From assembly GCF_000485595.1 (NCBI RefSeq), contig NW_014577287.1, positions 120,770 to 159,523 of the forward strand: 38,754 nt of DNA, given 5' to 3'. Positions 11,736 to 22,741 of the stretch are shown here, one piece after another. Numbering within the stretch: the first letter of the stretch is position 1; every line of letters begins with the position of its first letter. The position numbers and the translations under genes are program-made. The notes beneath the pieces were generated by a model, which saw only the letters and a list, made by a program, of their open reading frames with translations, was not told the origin of the DNA and searched no databases. The DNA is from Priapulus caudatus. Taxonomy: Eukaryota; Priapulida; Priapulimorpha; Priapulimorphida; Priapulidae.

Positions 11736-13252
11736 TTACCGAGTTACAATTCGGCAATTCACCAACACAAAGTTGGCAGTGTTAACCCAGCGAATTTGAA
11801 TTGCTCACACTGTGCAATTGCACCAACGTGCTAAAAATTACACCCTACCTGATCAATGCACGGTTGCCATGCAGTTATCGGGGCAGTCTCAGTCTGGTCA
11901 CACGGTATTACTTCCTTCATGTTTAGACTGTAGCCACTTTTCTGTCTATAATGACTTAGCTCAGGTTGTGTACGTATTTTTCATTTAGCGCAGAACAACA
12001 GGTTAGGGCTTTCAGCATGTTTCAGTTAAACAAGATTTTAATTATGCTAGATCTTTGTTGTTCAATAATAATTAAAAGACAATAGCAACTTGATTTTAAA
12101 AGCATGACTTTGGTGTTTTCTCAATGATGTTGAACACTCTGAGATGGCTATAGTCTATGTAAACCCTAATTTAACTTCAAATAATAGTGAAGACTGTAGT
12201 GTCGTTATTCTTTAATTTCCTGTTCAAAATTTTGCAGTTTGAGCGACAATAGTACATAATTCGCACCTGCGATTTCTCCGCGTTTCTTTCGAAATGGGAT
12301 TTTAATTTAATTAGGCGAAGCAATCCAAAATATGCTATGTACATGAACAGTTTATGAAAAAATTGACCACTGGGACAGGCAGTCATGAGGAACCGTTAAA
12401 TTTTGTGGATTTGTTGATTTGATGCACAGCGGGATCTTAATGTTGTGATGTTTTTTTACACCGATGTGCGGACAATAACACTCATATATTAATGCTAAGC
12501 CAAACAGAATAGATTGAACCCTAACTAGTGGGGATGTGAAAACAAATAAATTAGCGGTAATAGCCATATTTAGTCAAAAATCTATTGCAAATGTTATTAA
12601 GATCTATTGAGATGTAGCGCATATTTACACGAGATAATAAATACTTCAGCTTCTAATTGGAAAACATTCCTAATTAAAACCCCATATATTTATCAGTCTT
12701 CTCTGATTACTAGCCTGCGTGTAATCCAGAGAGACATGATACAAGATTGCGTGGCACAGCTTTGCTGTAGATCCTGAGCGCTGCACGCGGATGAGACGCG
12801 CAGTTCCGCGGGATATGCGCACGCGACCGCGGGGATGTACAAGTATGAAGCGCTGTCCGCAGTGGATACGTGCGCCAAATTCGAGGCCCGGCGCACGTCT
12901 CCACAGCGGTCAGCGGATGGTCTGTAGTTTTAGAAGATAACAATGAACACTTTGTTCTAAATAAGAACTATCGGCGGCTAAATAAGAGCAATATACAGAC
13001 CTTTGAATTTCTTGACTAGCCAGTCAAAGGGCTTGTTCGGGGTCCATTATGCAGAGCTTCCAATTGAAATGGTCCATGAAATTGTCAAGTGGAATTGTGT
13101 TTTTCGGAACCTCAAAGAAAATGTCTCTCTCTTACATGCACCCCTCCCCCCTCCCTGATCAATCACGCATTCAGGCGTCAACAATAACAGAGATGATGTG
13201 TTGAGTTTGCGGCTCTTGACGCACGTGCATTGACGTACAAGACTGTTGAAAG
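11736..13252. other. no gene recognised
   Basis: AT-rich, except for an isolated CpG-rich patch at 12770-12920. No supported coding frame. Confidence 0.55.
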
Positions 13253-13283
13253 CACAGGCACTTGGAACGTCTCAATAAAAATA
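13253..13283 (+). mobile_element. end fragment of family B element
   Basis: CACAGGCACTTGGAACGTCT followed by caataaaaata matches the terminal repeat of the elements at 8572 and 22320. No matching opposite end was found nearby, so it is a solo end or a remnant. Confidence 0.75.
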
Positions 13284-13555
13284 TATATTCACACAATTTT
13301 TCACAATGATCGACCGCCTGTGTGCAAAATAGGTGAACGTATGTGAAACATATACGGTTAGTACTTACTGTGACATATCCGTGACCAACTGACACCACTA
13401 AATTGGTAAAATTTGCCATGCACCTTAAGAAATGCTGAGAAATTACGAGGTTATCATCGCAGAACTCCCGAACACCGTACGTCACACAGCTATATGTAAA
13501 CAAACACGCGTGTTGCGAGGTGCCTGCCTCCGATATCCATTTGGAGGCCCGCTAA
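13284..13555. other. no gene recognised
   Basis: Nothing beyond short ORFs without domains. Confidence 0.55.
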
Positions 13556-14283
13556 AGCACGCAGCACACTTCACCATTTTCGTTGCTCGTACAGGCAATT
13601 TTCGTGGTCGACAATTTTTGTGGCCTTTGCCGCGTCACAGCACACGTCACCACTGAGTGGTGACGTGTGCTGTTGACGGCAATTTTTGTTGCCAGATGTT
13701 GTAGCTTTAACCCATTCATATACAGTTATCAAATAAAGGAAATATATAAATTTTATCAACATTTCTGTTACTTAGGCCTAGGGGCCCTATATTTGTATAG
13801 ATTTATGTCATTCTACGGCGGCACCAGAAGACATGGATCACTAGTATACGGAACAGATGTTTGGTTCGAATTGGTGAATTGGTTTTGAGTACTCTGTTGC
13901 TGTATTCGGGAGCTTTGATGTCAAAAAGACAAGGCCTCTCACTCCATAAATCTATTAATTCTGCTTCTAACTCGGTGGTCCAAGTCGATAAAATTGGGCT
14001 CGCCATTTTGAAATCATGTGACGGCAGTGCTAATTTTGATTGGTCTGAGAGTGATTTTGTTGCCGATTGCCGTGGTGGCTTGGCGCACACTTCACCACAA
14101 GTTGCCATCACGAGCAATTTTCGTGGTGAGAAATCAAACCGGTTTGATTCTCGGCAACTCGTGGTCACCACTAAATTTCCGTGGTGAGTGGTCGTTGCCG
14201 GCCCCCGCACACTTGGCCATTTTTGTGGCGACCACGAGAATCGCCTGTACGAGCAACGAAAATGGTGAAGTGTGTTGCCAGCT
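13556..14283. mobile_element. 728-bp TAA-flanked element with nested inverted repeats
   Basis: Outer ends AGCACGCAGCACACTTCACC and AGCTGGCAACACACTTCACC (right end read inward) continue as inverted repeats for about 70 bases, with shared attttcgttgctcgtacagg. TAA is at 13553-13555 and 14284-14286. Inside lie a 31-bp perfect palindrome with one central base (13646-13676, gcacacgtcaccact arms) and a second end-like sequence (ggcttggcgcacacttcacc, near 14077), which suggest insertions of related elements into one another. No transposase frame. Confidence 0.75.
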
Positions 14284-14286
14284 TAA

Positions 14287-15994
14287 GCCAAGCATAAAGC
14301 GCGCGGGCAAGACGTCACACACAGCTACGTTCATTGGCTAAAACAATCGAGTAGCGCCGTTAGGGATTTTCGGAATTATTTAATTTGAAGAAAAACTTCA
14401 ATGTTCAATGAATGACGCACTCGTTCACTTCCGACAGCAAGTGAAAATGCCGAAAATTTTCCACTACGATGCGAAATGCATCGGCCGGGCATTTCATTAT
14501 TTACGAAAAATAAACAGGCTGGCGAAAGACAGTAGGTACAGTAACTGGTCACGTCGGTGACGCCCCATTCATGTCCATCAACGAAGAAGGCGGGGCTTAT
14601 TCTGATTACGGAGATGCGAAAATTCAACAGAAGGACGTAGCGCAGTGCGCTAAACAGCGTGTTGTTTTCGTATTTGTGGCAAACTCTATCGTACGAAACC
14701 GTTCTAACATAGCAGAATGCCCTAGTTCCTGAGATCGGCGATTTGGTGGTCTAATGGGCCCCCATATTTAAAAATATCAAAGACTGGTGCGGCGTAGGCT
14801 TAGATTGGAAGACACAAAGTGTCAATCCTCGGCGCGCCTCGGCATCATGGCCGCATCATGTCTAGTTATTGCTGAGCCGTTGTACATAGTTCAGTCGATA
14901 ACGTAATATCAGCCTCATCTGTATAATGGTTATTAATATCCGCGTTAACAAAGCCGTTATCAACAGTAAATTGACATATGTGCAACCTCCCTGGCGTACA
15001 CTGACATTTCATGGCTTGCAACTAACTGGATGACTGTAGCAGTGCATACATTACCACGTGCACACATGTGACATAAACGTGTCAAACTGGACAGCCGTAG
15101 TGTGCACCCCGTGATGACGTCGGGAAATTACCTATACGAAATTAGAACCTCGCTGTCAACTGAATGATTGTTTAGTGGGCGCAATAGCCTTGCTCACGAG
15201 TAGTTGTAAATCTTACGTAAATTGAATTCAGGTCAGATTGGCGAAAACACCTAGCTGAAAGTAGATTGTCTAAAGATTTAGGGGTTCGTCTGTGTTGATT
15301 CGTCTATCAAATTACTAGTCCGCTGTAGTAGTAGGCGTCTTCCAAATGTTCCTGGCTGCCAACCACTTTAATATTTGTTTGCGTTCAAGTTGTTTTTACT
15401 CGGTTGGAAACTGCCGAACTGTTAATTTACGCAGATATTGCTTGAATAACAAACTTCCTCGAAATGCCTCGAAAGCGTGCGTTTTTGGGAATTAGGTTGT
15501 TCGTGTAAAATCACCATCTATTATAGGAGTGACGCACTATTTAGCTAGCCGCATGGATGTCAGCGAAATCGCAGGCAAATACAGTCGCTAGTGTATCTAA
15601 TGTGTTGTGCATGTAGTTTACGCTACCCCGGCAATAAAGTAGACGTTGCTACGATCATGATGTGTCTTGTCGTTTCTGGCTTCCCTTCAGCCGCCATGGA
15701 CCTCGTGCAACATTGCAATAACCAGATAACGAGATAATAAGATAACAAGATAAGATAATAACGGATTCGATGGGGTTTTCCCAAGACACGAATAGACGAA
15801 CTGACCGATATTTGCGTTTACGCCATAGCCTGTCACCTGTCGAAGCATTGTGCATAAATGTCCTGTCTATGCTCGTGGTTCCGATGTGGTTGTCGAGTTA
15901 GCCGGATTTTTTTTCAGAGGTAATATAGGTATTTGTGTTTGCGTTACTGCAGGTGTACTTCATTATTACATTTGACGTGTTTTTATTCTTATTT
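14287..15994. other. no gene recognised; GATA-motif run at 15724-15762
   Basis: Five to six GATAA units within 40 bases (agataacgagataataagat onward). Otherwise ordinary AT-rich sequence with no coding frame supported. Confidence 0.5.
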
Positions 15995-16254
15995 TTCTTC
16001 TTCGTCGTCTTCTTCTTCTTCTTCTTCTTCTTCTTCTTCTTCTTCTTCTTCTTCTTCTTCTTCTTCTTCTTCTTCTTCTTCTTCTTCTTCTTCTTCTTCT
16101 TCTTCTTCTTCTTCTTCTTCTTCTTCTTCTCTTTTTCCTCCTCCCCCTCTTCCTCCTCCTCCTCCTCCTCATCCTCATCCTCCTCATCCTCCTCATCCTC
16201 CATATTCTTCGTCTTTCTCTTCTTCGTTTTCTGCTCCTCCTCCTCCTCCTCCAT
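15995..16254 (+). repeat. (CTT)n then (CCT)n polypyrimidine tract
   Basis: About 40 uninterrupted CTT units (to 16129) pass into CCT and CAT-interrupted CCT units. Homopolymer ORFs on both strands (Ser, Phe, Leu; Lys, Arg, Glu) are products of the repeat. The pure pyrimidine strand can form triplex DNA. Confidence 0.97.
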
Positions 16255-16519
16255 CTTACACTTGTACTTCCTTTTGTAATTTTTCTTCGTCGTCGTCGAC
16301 GTCGTTGTCGCTGATCTTTTTATGTGTATAGTTATCTTACTTACGGAGCACCATGGGAGCGAGATATTCCTGGAGCCTAAATATAGGTTCAAATCTACCT
16401 CTATTGTATATAGCCTGGGCGTTGATCACGGCTAATTAATCTCACCTAATTAACTCTATAGGTGAGGAAGCGGTGAAATGTGAAGAGCGCAGTTTTAGCT
16501 CAGGCGTGTTTAGTTTGGC

Positions 16520-16563
16520 CATAGAAATAATATAGATAGATATCTATCTATATTATTTCTATG
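16520..16563. repeat. 44-bp perfect palindrome (family P)
   Basis: Arms of 22 bases, CATAGAAATAATATAGATAG plus AT, meet with no spacer. The same arm sequence bounds the element at 6395-6522. Confidence 0.9.
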
Positions 16564-18610
16564 AGTTTAGCGCTGCAGCGTTTCTGCGCTGAGGTGCACT
16601 TGACAGCTATACGGTTACCTATGATGACCGATTAGACAAGAAAATTATGTCCTTGCTTCGCAAAAGAAAGCTGTAGCTCAGGTGACGAGATTCGATTTTA
16701 TTGCTATAATGTGCGTATGCGTGTGCGCGCGTGCGTGTGTGTGTGCTGAGTCATGTACTACACTACTCCCTTGAAAAAAGAAGACTTGTAGTTCCGTATC
16801 CCTCTGATGTGTGCGGATATTTCCGTGCGGAGTAAGCGCATCCCATGTGATCGTGTGGTGTCCTGCACAAGCCGTCTTTAGCTCTATCAGGAGTCATGAA
16901 CCATACTTAGAACATGCGAGCATGCGAGCCTGATCAAATAATAGCAATACAAGATTCTGGGTAAATACGCGATCGGCGTCTTTCTGGCATTTCTATAGAT
17001 GACGAAGGTAATTTCGTCGCGAGTTTTTCAATCCACGCAGTAACGCAACAATTTCCACGGACGTAACGAGGTTTCCTTTAAAAAGACAGGGGTGGGCGCG
17101 AACGGCGAGTGGACTTTGCGGACGTGCGTGCGAGCGCGCGTGCGAGCGCGCGTGTGTGAGTTGGTGTGCCCGTGTGTGTGTGTGTGAGCTACGGTGCGTG
17201 CATGCGTACGCGCACGAGTTTGCATGCTTCTCTTTATTTTCTTCGGCTGCCGCCATTCTACGATCGCCTCTCACCAGCGTGGGCTCGTGAGAGATTCAAT
17301 TCTAGCGCAGGCCCCCGGGTTCATTCAGCCCGCCAGCTGCGCGCCTCACGGCCTGCCTGCGGCTTACTCACCGCGCTGACTAACTGTCTGACTGCTGTGT
17401 CTAACTTCTGTGCATAAGTTCTTCTAGCAGCTAGCAGCACGCTGGGTGGTTGCCACTTTCTCGCCGGTGTGGAAACGGTTTTATAGGTTCGTGAGCATTC
17501 CTCGTGCACACGTGGGTCGGCCCGTCACTTCTAGTTTCACTCCAGTTCCTGATACTACCTGCAGACTATAACCGTTCTGAATATATTATATATTTATTTA
17601 TATATATATATATATCTATCTATTATTTAGTTATCTATCTATTATATATCTATATATATATATATTTATATCGCGAGTGGAGTGAATCTACGAGGCGCTG
17701 CGACGAGGTTACGACGTCCACTGCAATGCTCGCGCTCGTCTCCTTCTAGGTGTGTAAGTCTATAAGGCCATTGCTGGCTTTTGATTTGCGAGACGGGTCT
17801 CTGCTTCGTTCGATCGTCTTTAGAGTAAGACGGAAGTGCAAGCAATTGCGCGGCTCAGGGCAATCATCAATTCTAGCCGCACGTCGTGAGAAAGTCGCGC
17901 GTGTGTGTGCAGAGAAGATGAAGCTGCGAGATATTGGATTCGTATTTCGTGCATACCTGCGGCGGAGAGACACTGCGGTTACGGAGTAGGTCGTGACGGC
18001 AGTGATGAATTGAGGTGAAAATATCGTGATTTGCTCTTAAGTGGCGTGTCAATTATTGCTGCTTAGCAAAACGTGGAATGTGTTTACGAGTGTGAGATTG
18101 AAAGGCTTAAATACTTCCTAGAAATAACCTGCGAAAACCAAACAGTTAACATGTAGGGCTTCCTTCTAGGGACCTTGTCACGTGACACGTCTGGGAATTT
18201 AATGTTCAATATGTACCTCAATTCCTACACGTAGGTATGATTAGGGAGGGTTCTATATGTCAAATAGTTAATTAATGCACGGTATGATACATCACGTCTG
18301 TCATCTATCTCCGTACATGTTTTTAGAGCAGATTGCATTTACATGTTTTGCAGTTAAAATCAGAACTTTATAGAAGTGCTTTGTTGTGCGTCATTGCTCT
18401 TAGCACGAACCGTTTTCTTGCAGACCTCTTACTCAGTTTCATGCTTAGATTAAGTTTTTCATTAAATTTATGTTGTTCGTTTTTCTTGCAGGTGTCTGTC
18501 AGTGTTAGTGTTCCGGCCAACTATTCTATACGCATTGGCTTGTCAACCGGGATTGTATACTGCGGGATAAGTTTATAGGTGAACTGCAATTATAGGTAAG
18601 TGCTACAAAT
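16564..18610. other. no gene recognised; GT/GCGT and AT tracts
   Basis: Alternating GT/GC runs at 16715-16745 and 17123-17190, AT/ATCT tract at 17580-17672. Two Pyr-tract-AG sequences (18417-18422 and 18480-18491) look like splice acceptors but no frame follows them. Confidence 0.5.
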
Positions 18611-19960
18611 TAATGTACCTAACCTCACCTCATCTCAGCCTCACTCTCACCCTCGCCCTTACCCTCACCCTCACCATCACCCTCACCCCACCCAACATCA
18701 CCTCACCTCACCTCACCTCACCTCACCTCACCTCACATCACATCACATCACCTCACCTCACCTCACCTCACCTCACCTTATCTCACATTACCTTGGCTCA
18801 CCTCACCTCACCTCACCTCACATCACCTCACCTCACTTGCACTTTGCCTTATCCTGCAGCATCTCGACCTCACCGTCACGCTCACCTGCACCTCACCTGT
18901 CACTCACCTTCACCGATCAGCCTCACCTCACATCACCTCACATGCAACATGTCAACATGCACATCACATCACGCTCACCTCACCTGCATCCTCACGCTCA
19001 CCCTCAGCCTTGCACGCCTCACGCTCACCTCACCTCACCTCAGCCTCACCTCACTACCTCACCTACCTCACCTCAGGCATCACATCACCTACCTCACCTC
19101 ACCTCAGCAATACATCACATTCACCTCACCTCACCTCACCTCACCTCACCTCACCTCACGCTCAACTCACATACAATCCACCTCACTCACCTCACCTCAC
19201 GTCACCATCAGCATCACCTCACCCTCAGCCTGCACGCTCACATCACATCAACCTCACCTGCACCTCACTTACCCTCACATCACCTGCACTCACTTTAGCT
19301 TAATCTCAGCATTACCTTGGCTCACCTCACCTCACCTCACATGCACATCACGCCTCACCTTATATACCTCACCGTCACCCTCATCTCAGCGCGCACCTCA
19401 CCTCACCTCACGTCACTCATATCAGCGCTCTACCTCACTCATCTCACGCTGACCTCACCTCACATCACCTCACATGCACCTCACAGTCACAATCACCTGC
19501 ATCACCTCACCTCCACATCACATCACATCACTCACATCACTCACCTCACCTCAACCCACCTCACCCTCACCTCAGCCTCCTCACCTCACCTGCACCTGCA
19601 GCCTCACCTCTACCTCAGCTCAGCCCTCACTCAGCCTCACCTCACCTCACGCTGCAGCTCAGCCTCACCTCAGCCCTCACCTCACTCACTCACCTTCACC
19701 TCACCTCACCTCACCTCACGCTCACCTCAACCTCACCTCACCTCATCCTCACTCAACCTCACCTCAGCCTCCCTCACGCGTCACCTCACCTCGCCTCACA
19801 TCCCATCACTTACCCTCACATCACCTTACTTCACTTCACCTTACCTCACATCACCTTACCGCTCAGACATGTCACCTTACCTCACATTACCTTATCTCAC
19901 ATTACCTTGGCTCACCTCACCTTACCTAACCGCACGGCACCTTACTGCGTCAATCAATAC
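18611..19960 (+). repeat. (CCTCA)n pentamer satellite, about 1.35 kb
   Basis: Dominated by CCTCA, with CATCA, CCTTA, CTTCA, CCCTCA and GCTCA variants. Uniform runs (for example 18700-18780 and 19125-19158) alternate with degenerate ones. The long Thr/Ser/His/Leu ORFs are products of the repeat. Confidence 0.97.
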
Positions 19961-20091
19961 CACATGGACCATACGCGCATATAAGATGTGCGCTGCTGTG
20001 ACTGTGAGGTTCGCACGCACGAGATCCGGTATTCATGTAGGGATGCATGCAATCATAATGTTGGCTCGTTCAGGCTCGCGCTGATCCGTCT

Positions 20092-20118
20092 CTCGTGTGT
20101 GTGTGTGTGGGTGTGTGT

Positions 20119-20173
<55 letters not shown>

Positions 20174-20263
20174 TGCGTGCATGCGTGCGTGGGTGCGTGC
20201 GTGCGTGGCGTGCGTGCGTGCGTGTGGCGTGCGTGGCGTGCGTGCGTGTGTGTGTGTGTAGAG
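20092..20263 (+). repeat. (GT)n followed by (GCGT)n
   Basis: GT units to about 20168, then GCGT, GTGC and GGCGT units. Strictly alternating purine-pyrimidine over much of its length. Confidence 0.95.
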
Positions 20264-20735
20264 GTACTCATGTCTTTGAGTTAATTAGTCCTGTGACCGC
20301 TCCGATAACTAGCCAACAAGGAGAACGTCTCTCAGCGCGGGAGTACCAGCAGCAGGATCCTGCCGAGCACGGATTGTCGAGTTAGAGTAATCAGATCTAT
20401 GTTGCTTGTGCGGGTCCGGGCCGAAATCGACTTCGTTGCGAGCGAGAAATGCACACCGTCGAGTCGGAACGATGTGCGTGCTGTCTTACGCACGGAGTCA
20501 GAGTGTACGTAGGAGGTGTGCGGAAGCCACCGTTTCCTCACTGGCAAGACACAGTCGGCACGCTAACCGCTTAAACGGAATCTATAACTGAAGCTCTCGG
20601 ACAGATTTCATGAAGCCATTGTTAGGTAATACCGATGTCAACGACGGTTATTTAATTGCATTGTGTGAAAGCTGTCAACACTTTTGTAACTACTCACTAG
20701 TCTAATGAGTTTGACCCTGCTGTCGTTTCAATCGA
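20264..20735. other. unique spacer between simple repeats, no gene recognised
   Basis: CpG-containing sequence of about 470 bases; overlapping short ORFs without domains. Confidence 0.55.
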
Positions 20736-20980
20736 TACCTCATCGAGAGAAATGAGCGAGCAAGCAAAGGAAGGAAAGGAACAGAAAATAAAGAGGAAAG
20801 AGAGCGGCCGTAAAGAAATGTAGAGAAGCAGGGAGGGAGGGAGGGATAGGGGAGAGAAGGAGGAAGGGAGAGATGTGGAATGAAGGAGGGATAGAAAAGA
20901 GAAGGGGATGTGCGGGAAAAAGCGTGTTGTGGGAGAGAGAGAGATAGAGATAGAGATAGAGATAGAGATAGAGAGAGAGA

Positions 20981-21036
<56 letters not shown>

Positions 21037-21098
21037 AGAGAGGGCGAGAGAGTGAAAGTGAAAGAGAGAGAGAAGGAGAGAGAGAGAGAGAGAGCAGA

Positions 21099-21153
<55 letters not shown>

Positions 21154-21190
21154 AAAGAGTGACAAACGAAGGGAGGAGAGAGACAAACTG
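20736..21190 (+). repeat. purine tract with (GA)n core
   Basis: G/A-only or nearly so for over 400 bases, with (GA)n at about 20934-21150 and (GATAGA)n units at 20942-20970. It is a mirror-symmetric candidate for triplex DNA. Ser/Leu ORFs on the minus strand are products of the repeat. Confidence 0.95.
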
Positions 21191-21263
21191 TCCCATGGAG
21201 TCCCACAAAAGTACTGACTCACTGTACGACGCACATGAAAACGTCACAACATGCAGGAGCATA

Positions 21264-21682
21264 CTATCTATACTATACTCTAATATACTACTATACTCAT
21301 ACATACTACACACTACACTACACTACACACACTACACTACTACACTACACTACACTACCTACACTACACTACACTACACTACCACTACACTACACTACAC
21401 TACACTCACACTACACTACACTACACACTACACTACACTACACCATACACTACACTACACTCACACATACACTACACTACACACTACACTACACTACACT
21501 ACACTACTACACTACACTACATACACTACTACACTACATACTACACTACACACATACACTAACACACAGCTAACACTACACTACACTACACTACACTACA
21601 CTACACTACACTACACTACACTACACTACACTACACTATACTATACTATACTATACCATGCCATACTATGCTATGCTATAGA
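21264..21682 (+). repeat. (CACTA)n pentamer satellite grading into (TACTA)n
   Basis: CACTA units with phase slips up to about 21640, then actat, accat, gccat and gctat units that keep a five-base period until 21682. Confidence 0.95.
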
Positions 21683-22319
21683 TGTTGCAAAACACGCCGT
21701 TACGTTTCTATCCACTACAAACATGAACGTTCGCAGGCTTTATAAAGTATTCCTACTTTTCTTCAATTTTTCCCCGTGGGTTTGCTTGAAAAGCCTGCAT
21801 GCATACGCGTCAGCCGCGTGGTTTACTCTGACACTCTGACGTGTGTCGTGTGTCGCTGTCGTGTGTCGTGTGTCGTGTAACGCAGGAGCGTTCAGCGCTG
21901 CGCCCGTGTGACGTGGAAGATCCCTGTCCCGCGAGCATTGTCATATCAGTGTCGCGTGTCATACAGAGAGATGTGATTGTCATGTCAGCGCGACGCCTCG
22001 GAACGTCATCGGTAAACTGCTGACACGCTAGCAGACGATAATTTGCGTTGCCCCTCCCCCCGCCGCCACCTCAGCACGCATCTTCCGTTTCTTGTCACGT
22101 ACGCCATTTCAACCGGCGCTAGTTTCGTAGAGTTGTCTCAGGTGTTGGTTTTCCCACGCGCTAACATTCCTTGCAAAGCTCGCCGCTGAGATAAGATATA
22201 CGGGAGCGTTTTTTCCGTCTCCTCAGGTCCTTCCGTCATCTGTCTTTCACGAAGGTAGCAGCAGCCGTTCCGAGTACCCCTGCGCCGTGTCTGTTACGGA
22301 ACGAAGGGCTGTAACCATG
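21683..22319. other. no gene; short (GTGTC)n run at 21840-21880
   Basis: The run gtgtgtcgtgtgtcgctgtc and its continuation is another five-to-seven-base tandem tract. The rest is CpG-rich sequence without a supported frame. Confidence 0.55.
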
Positions 22320-22741
22320 CACAGGCACTTGGAGCGTTTCAATAAAATATAATGCTAAGTAAATACGAAATCTATTTACTACCAAAGTCTTAATGTTTCT
22401 CTACTCTCTTTCGCCTATTATTGCCGACAATTTCCTGTAAATGCCGTGCAAATGCTCCTCTGCAACACACATGTCTACCGCACGCACGCTGCCGCACGCT
22501 GACACATAAATGTAGAGCTCTATATCTATATTATATAGACACTATATTTACGTGTGAGTGTGCTGCAGCGTGCGTGCGATGGACATGTGTGTTGCAGAGG
22601 AGTATTTGCACGGAATTTACAGGAAATTGTCAGCAACAATAGGCGAAAGAGAGTAGATAAACATTAAGACTTAATTTGGTAGTAAATAGATTTCGTATTT
22701 ATTTAGCATTATATTTTATTGAAACGCTCCAAGTGCCTGTG
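22320..22741. mobile_element. 422-bp long-inverted-repeat element (family B, copy 2)
   Basis: Arms begin CACAGGCACTTGGAGCGTTT and run inverted through aacgcgaaat-like, tcttaatgtttctc and ctcctctgcaacacac segments shared with the copy at 8572-9020. The centre holds a small AT palindrome (ctatatctatattatatag). GCTGTAAC stands at 22308-22315 and at 22742-22749, a possible 8-bp or longer target duplication. Confidence 0.9.

Noticed and set aside
15898-16392. Poly-Lys, poly-Arg, poly-Ser and poly-Phe ORFs
   Set aside because: They are products of the (CTT)n and (CCT)n tract in different frames; flanks show no coding signal.
18611-19960. Interstitial telomere
   Set aside because: The unit CCTCA (TGAGG) is not the TTAGGG or TTAGG telomere repeat of animals, despite a passing likeness.
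18600-20084. Long plus-strand ORFs (up to 279 residues) rich in Thr, Ser, His and Leu
   Set aside because: They are translations of the (CCTCA)n satellite, open in more than one frame at once.
20697-21313. Ser/Leu-rich minus-strand ORFs up to 203 residues that could be mistaken for a membrane or secreted protein
   Set aside because: They arise from the (GA)n tract and overlap in three frames.
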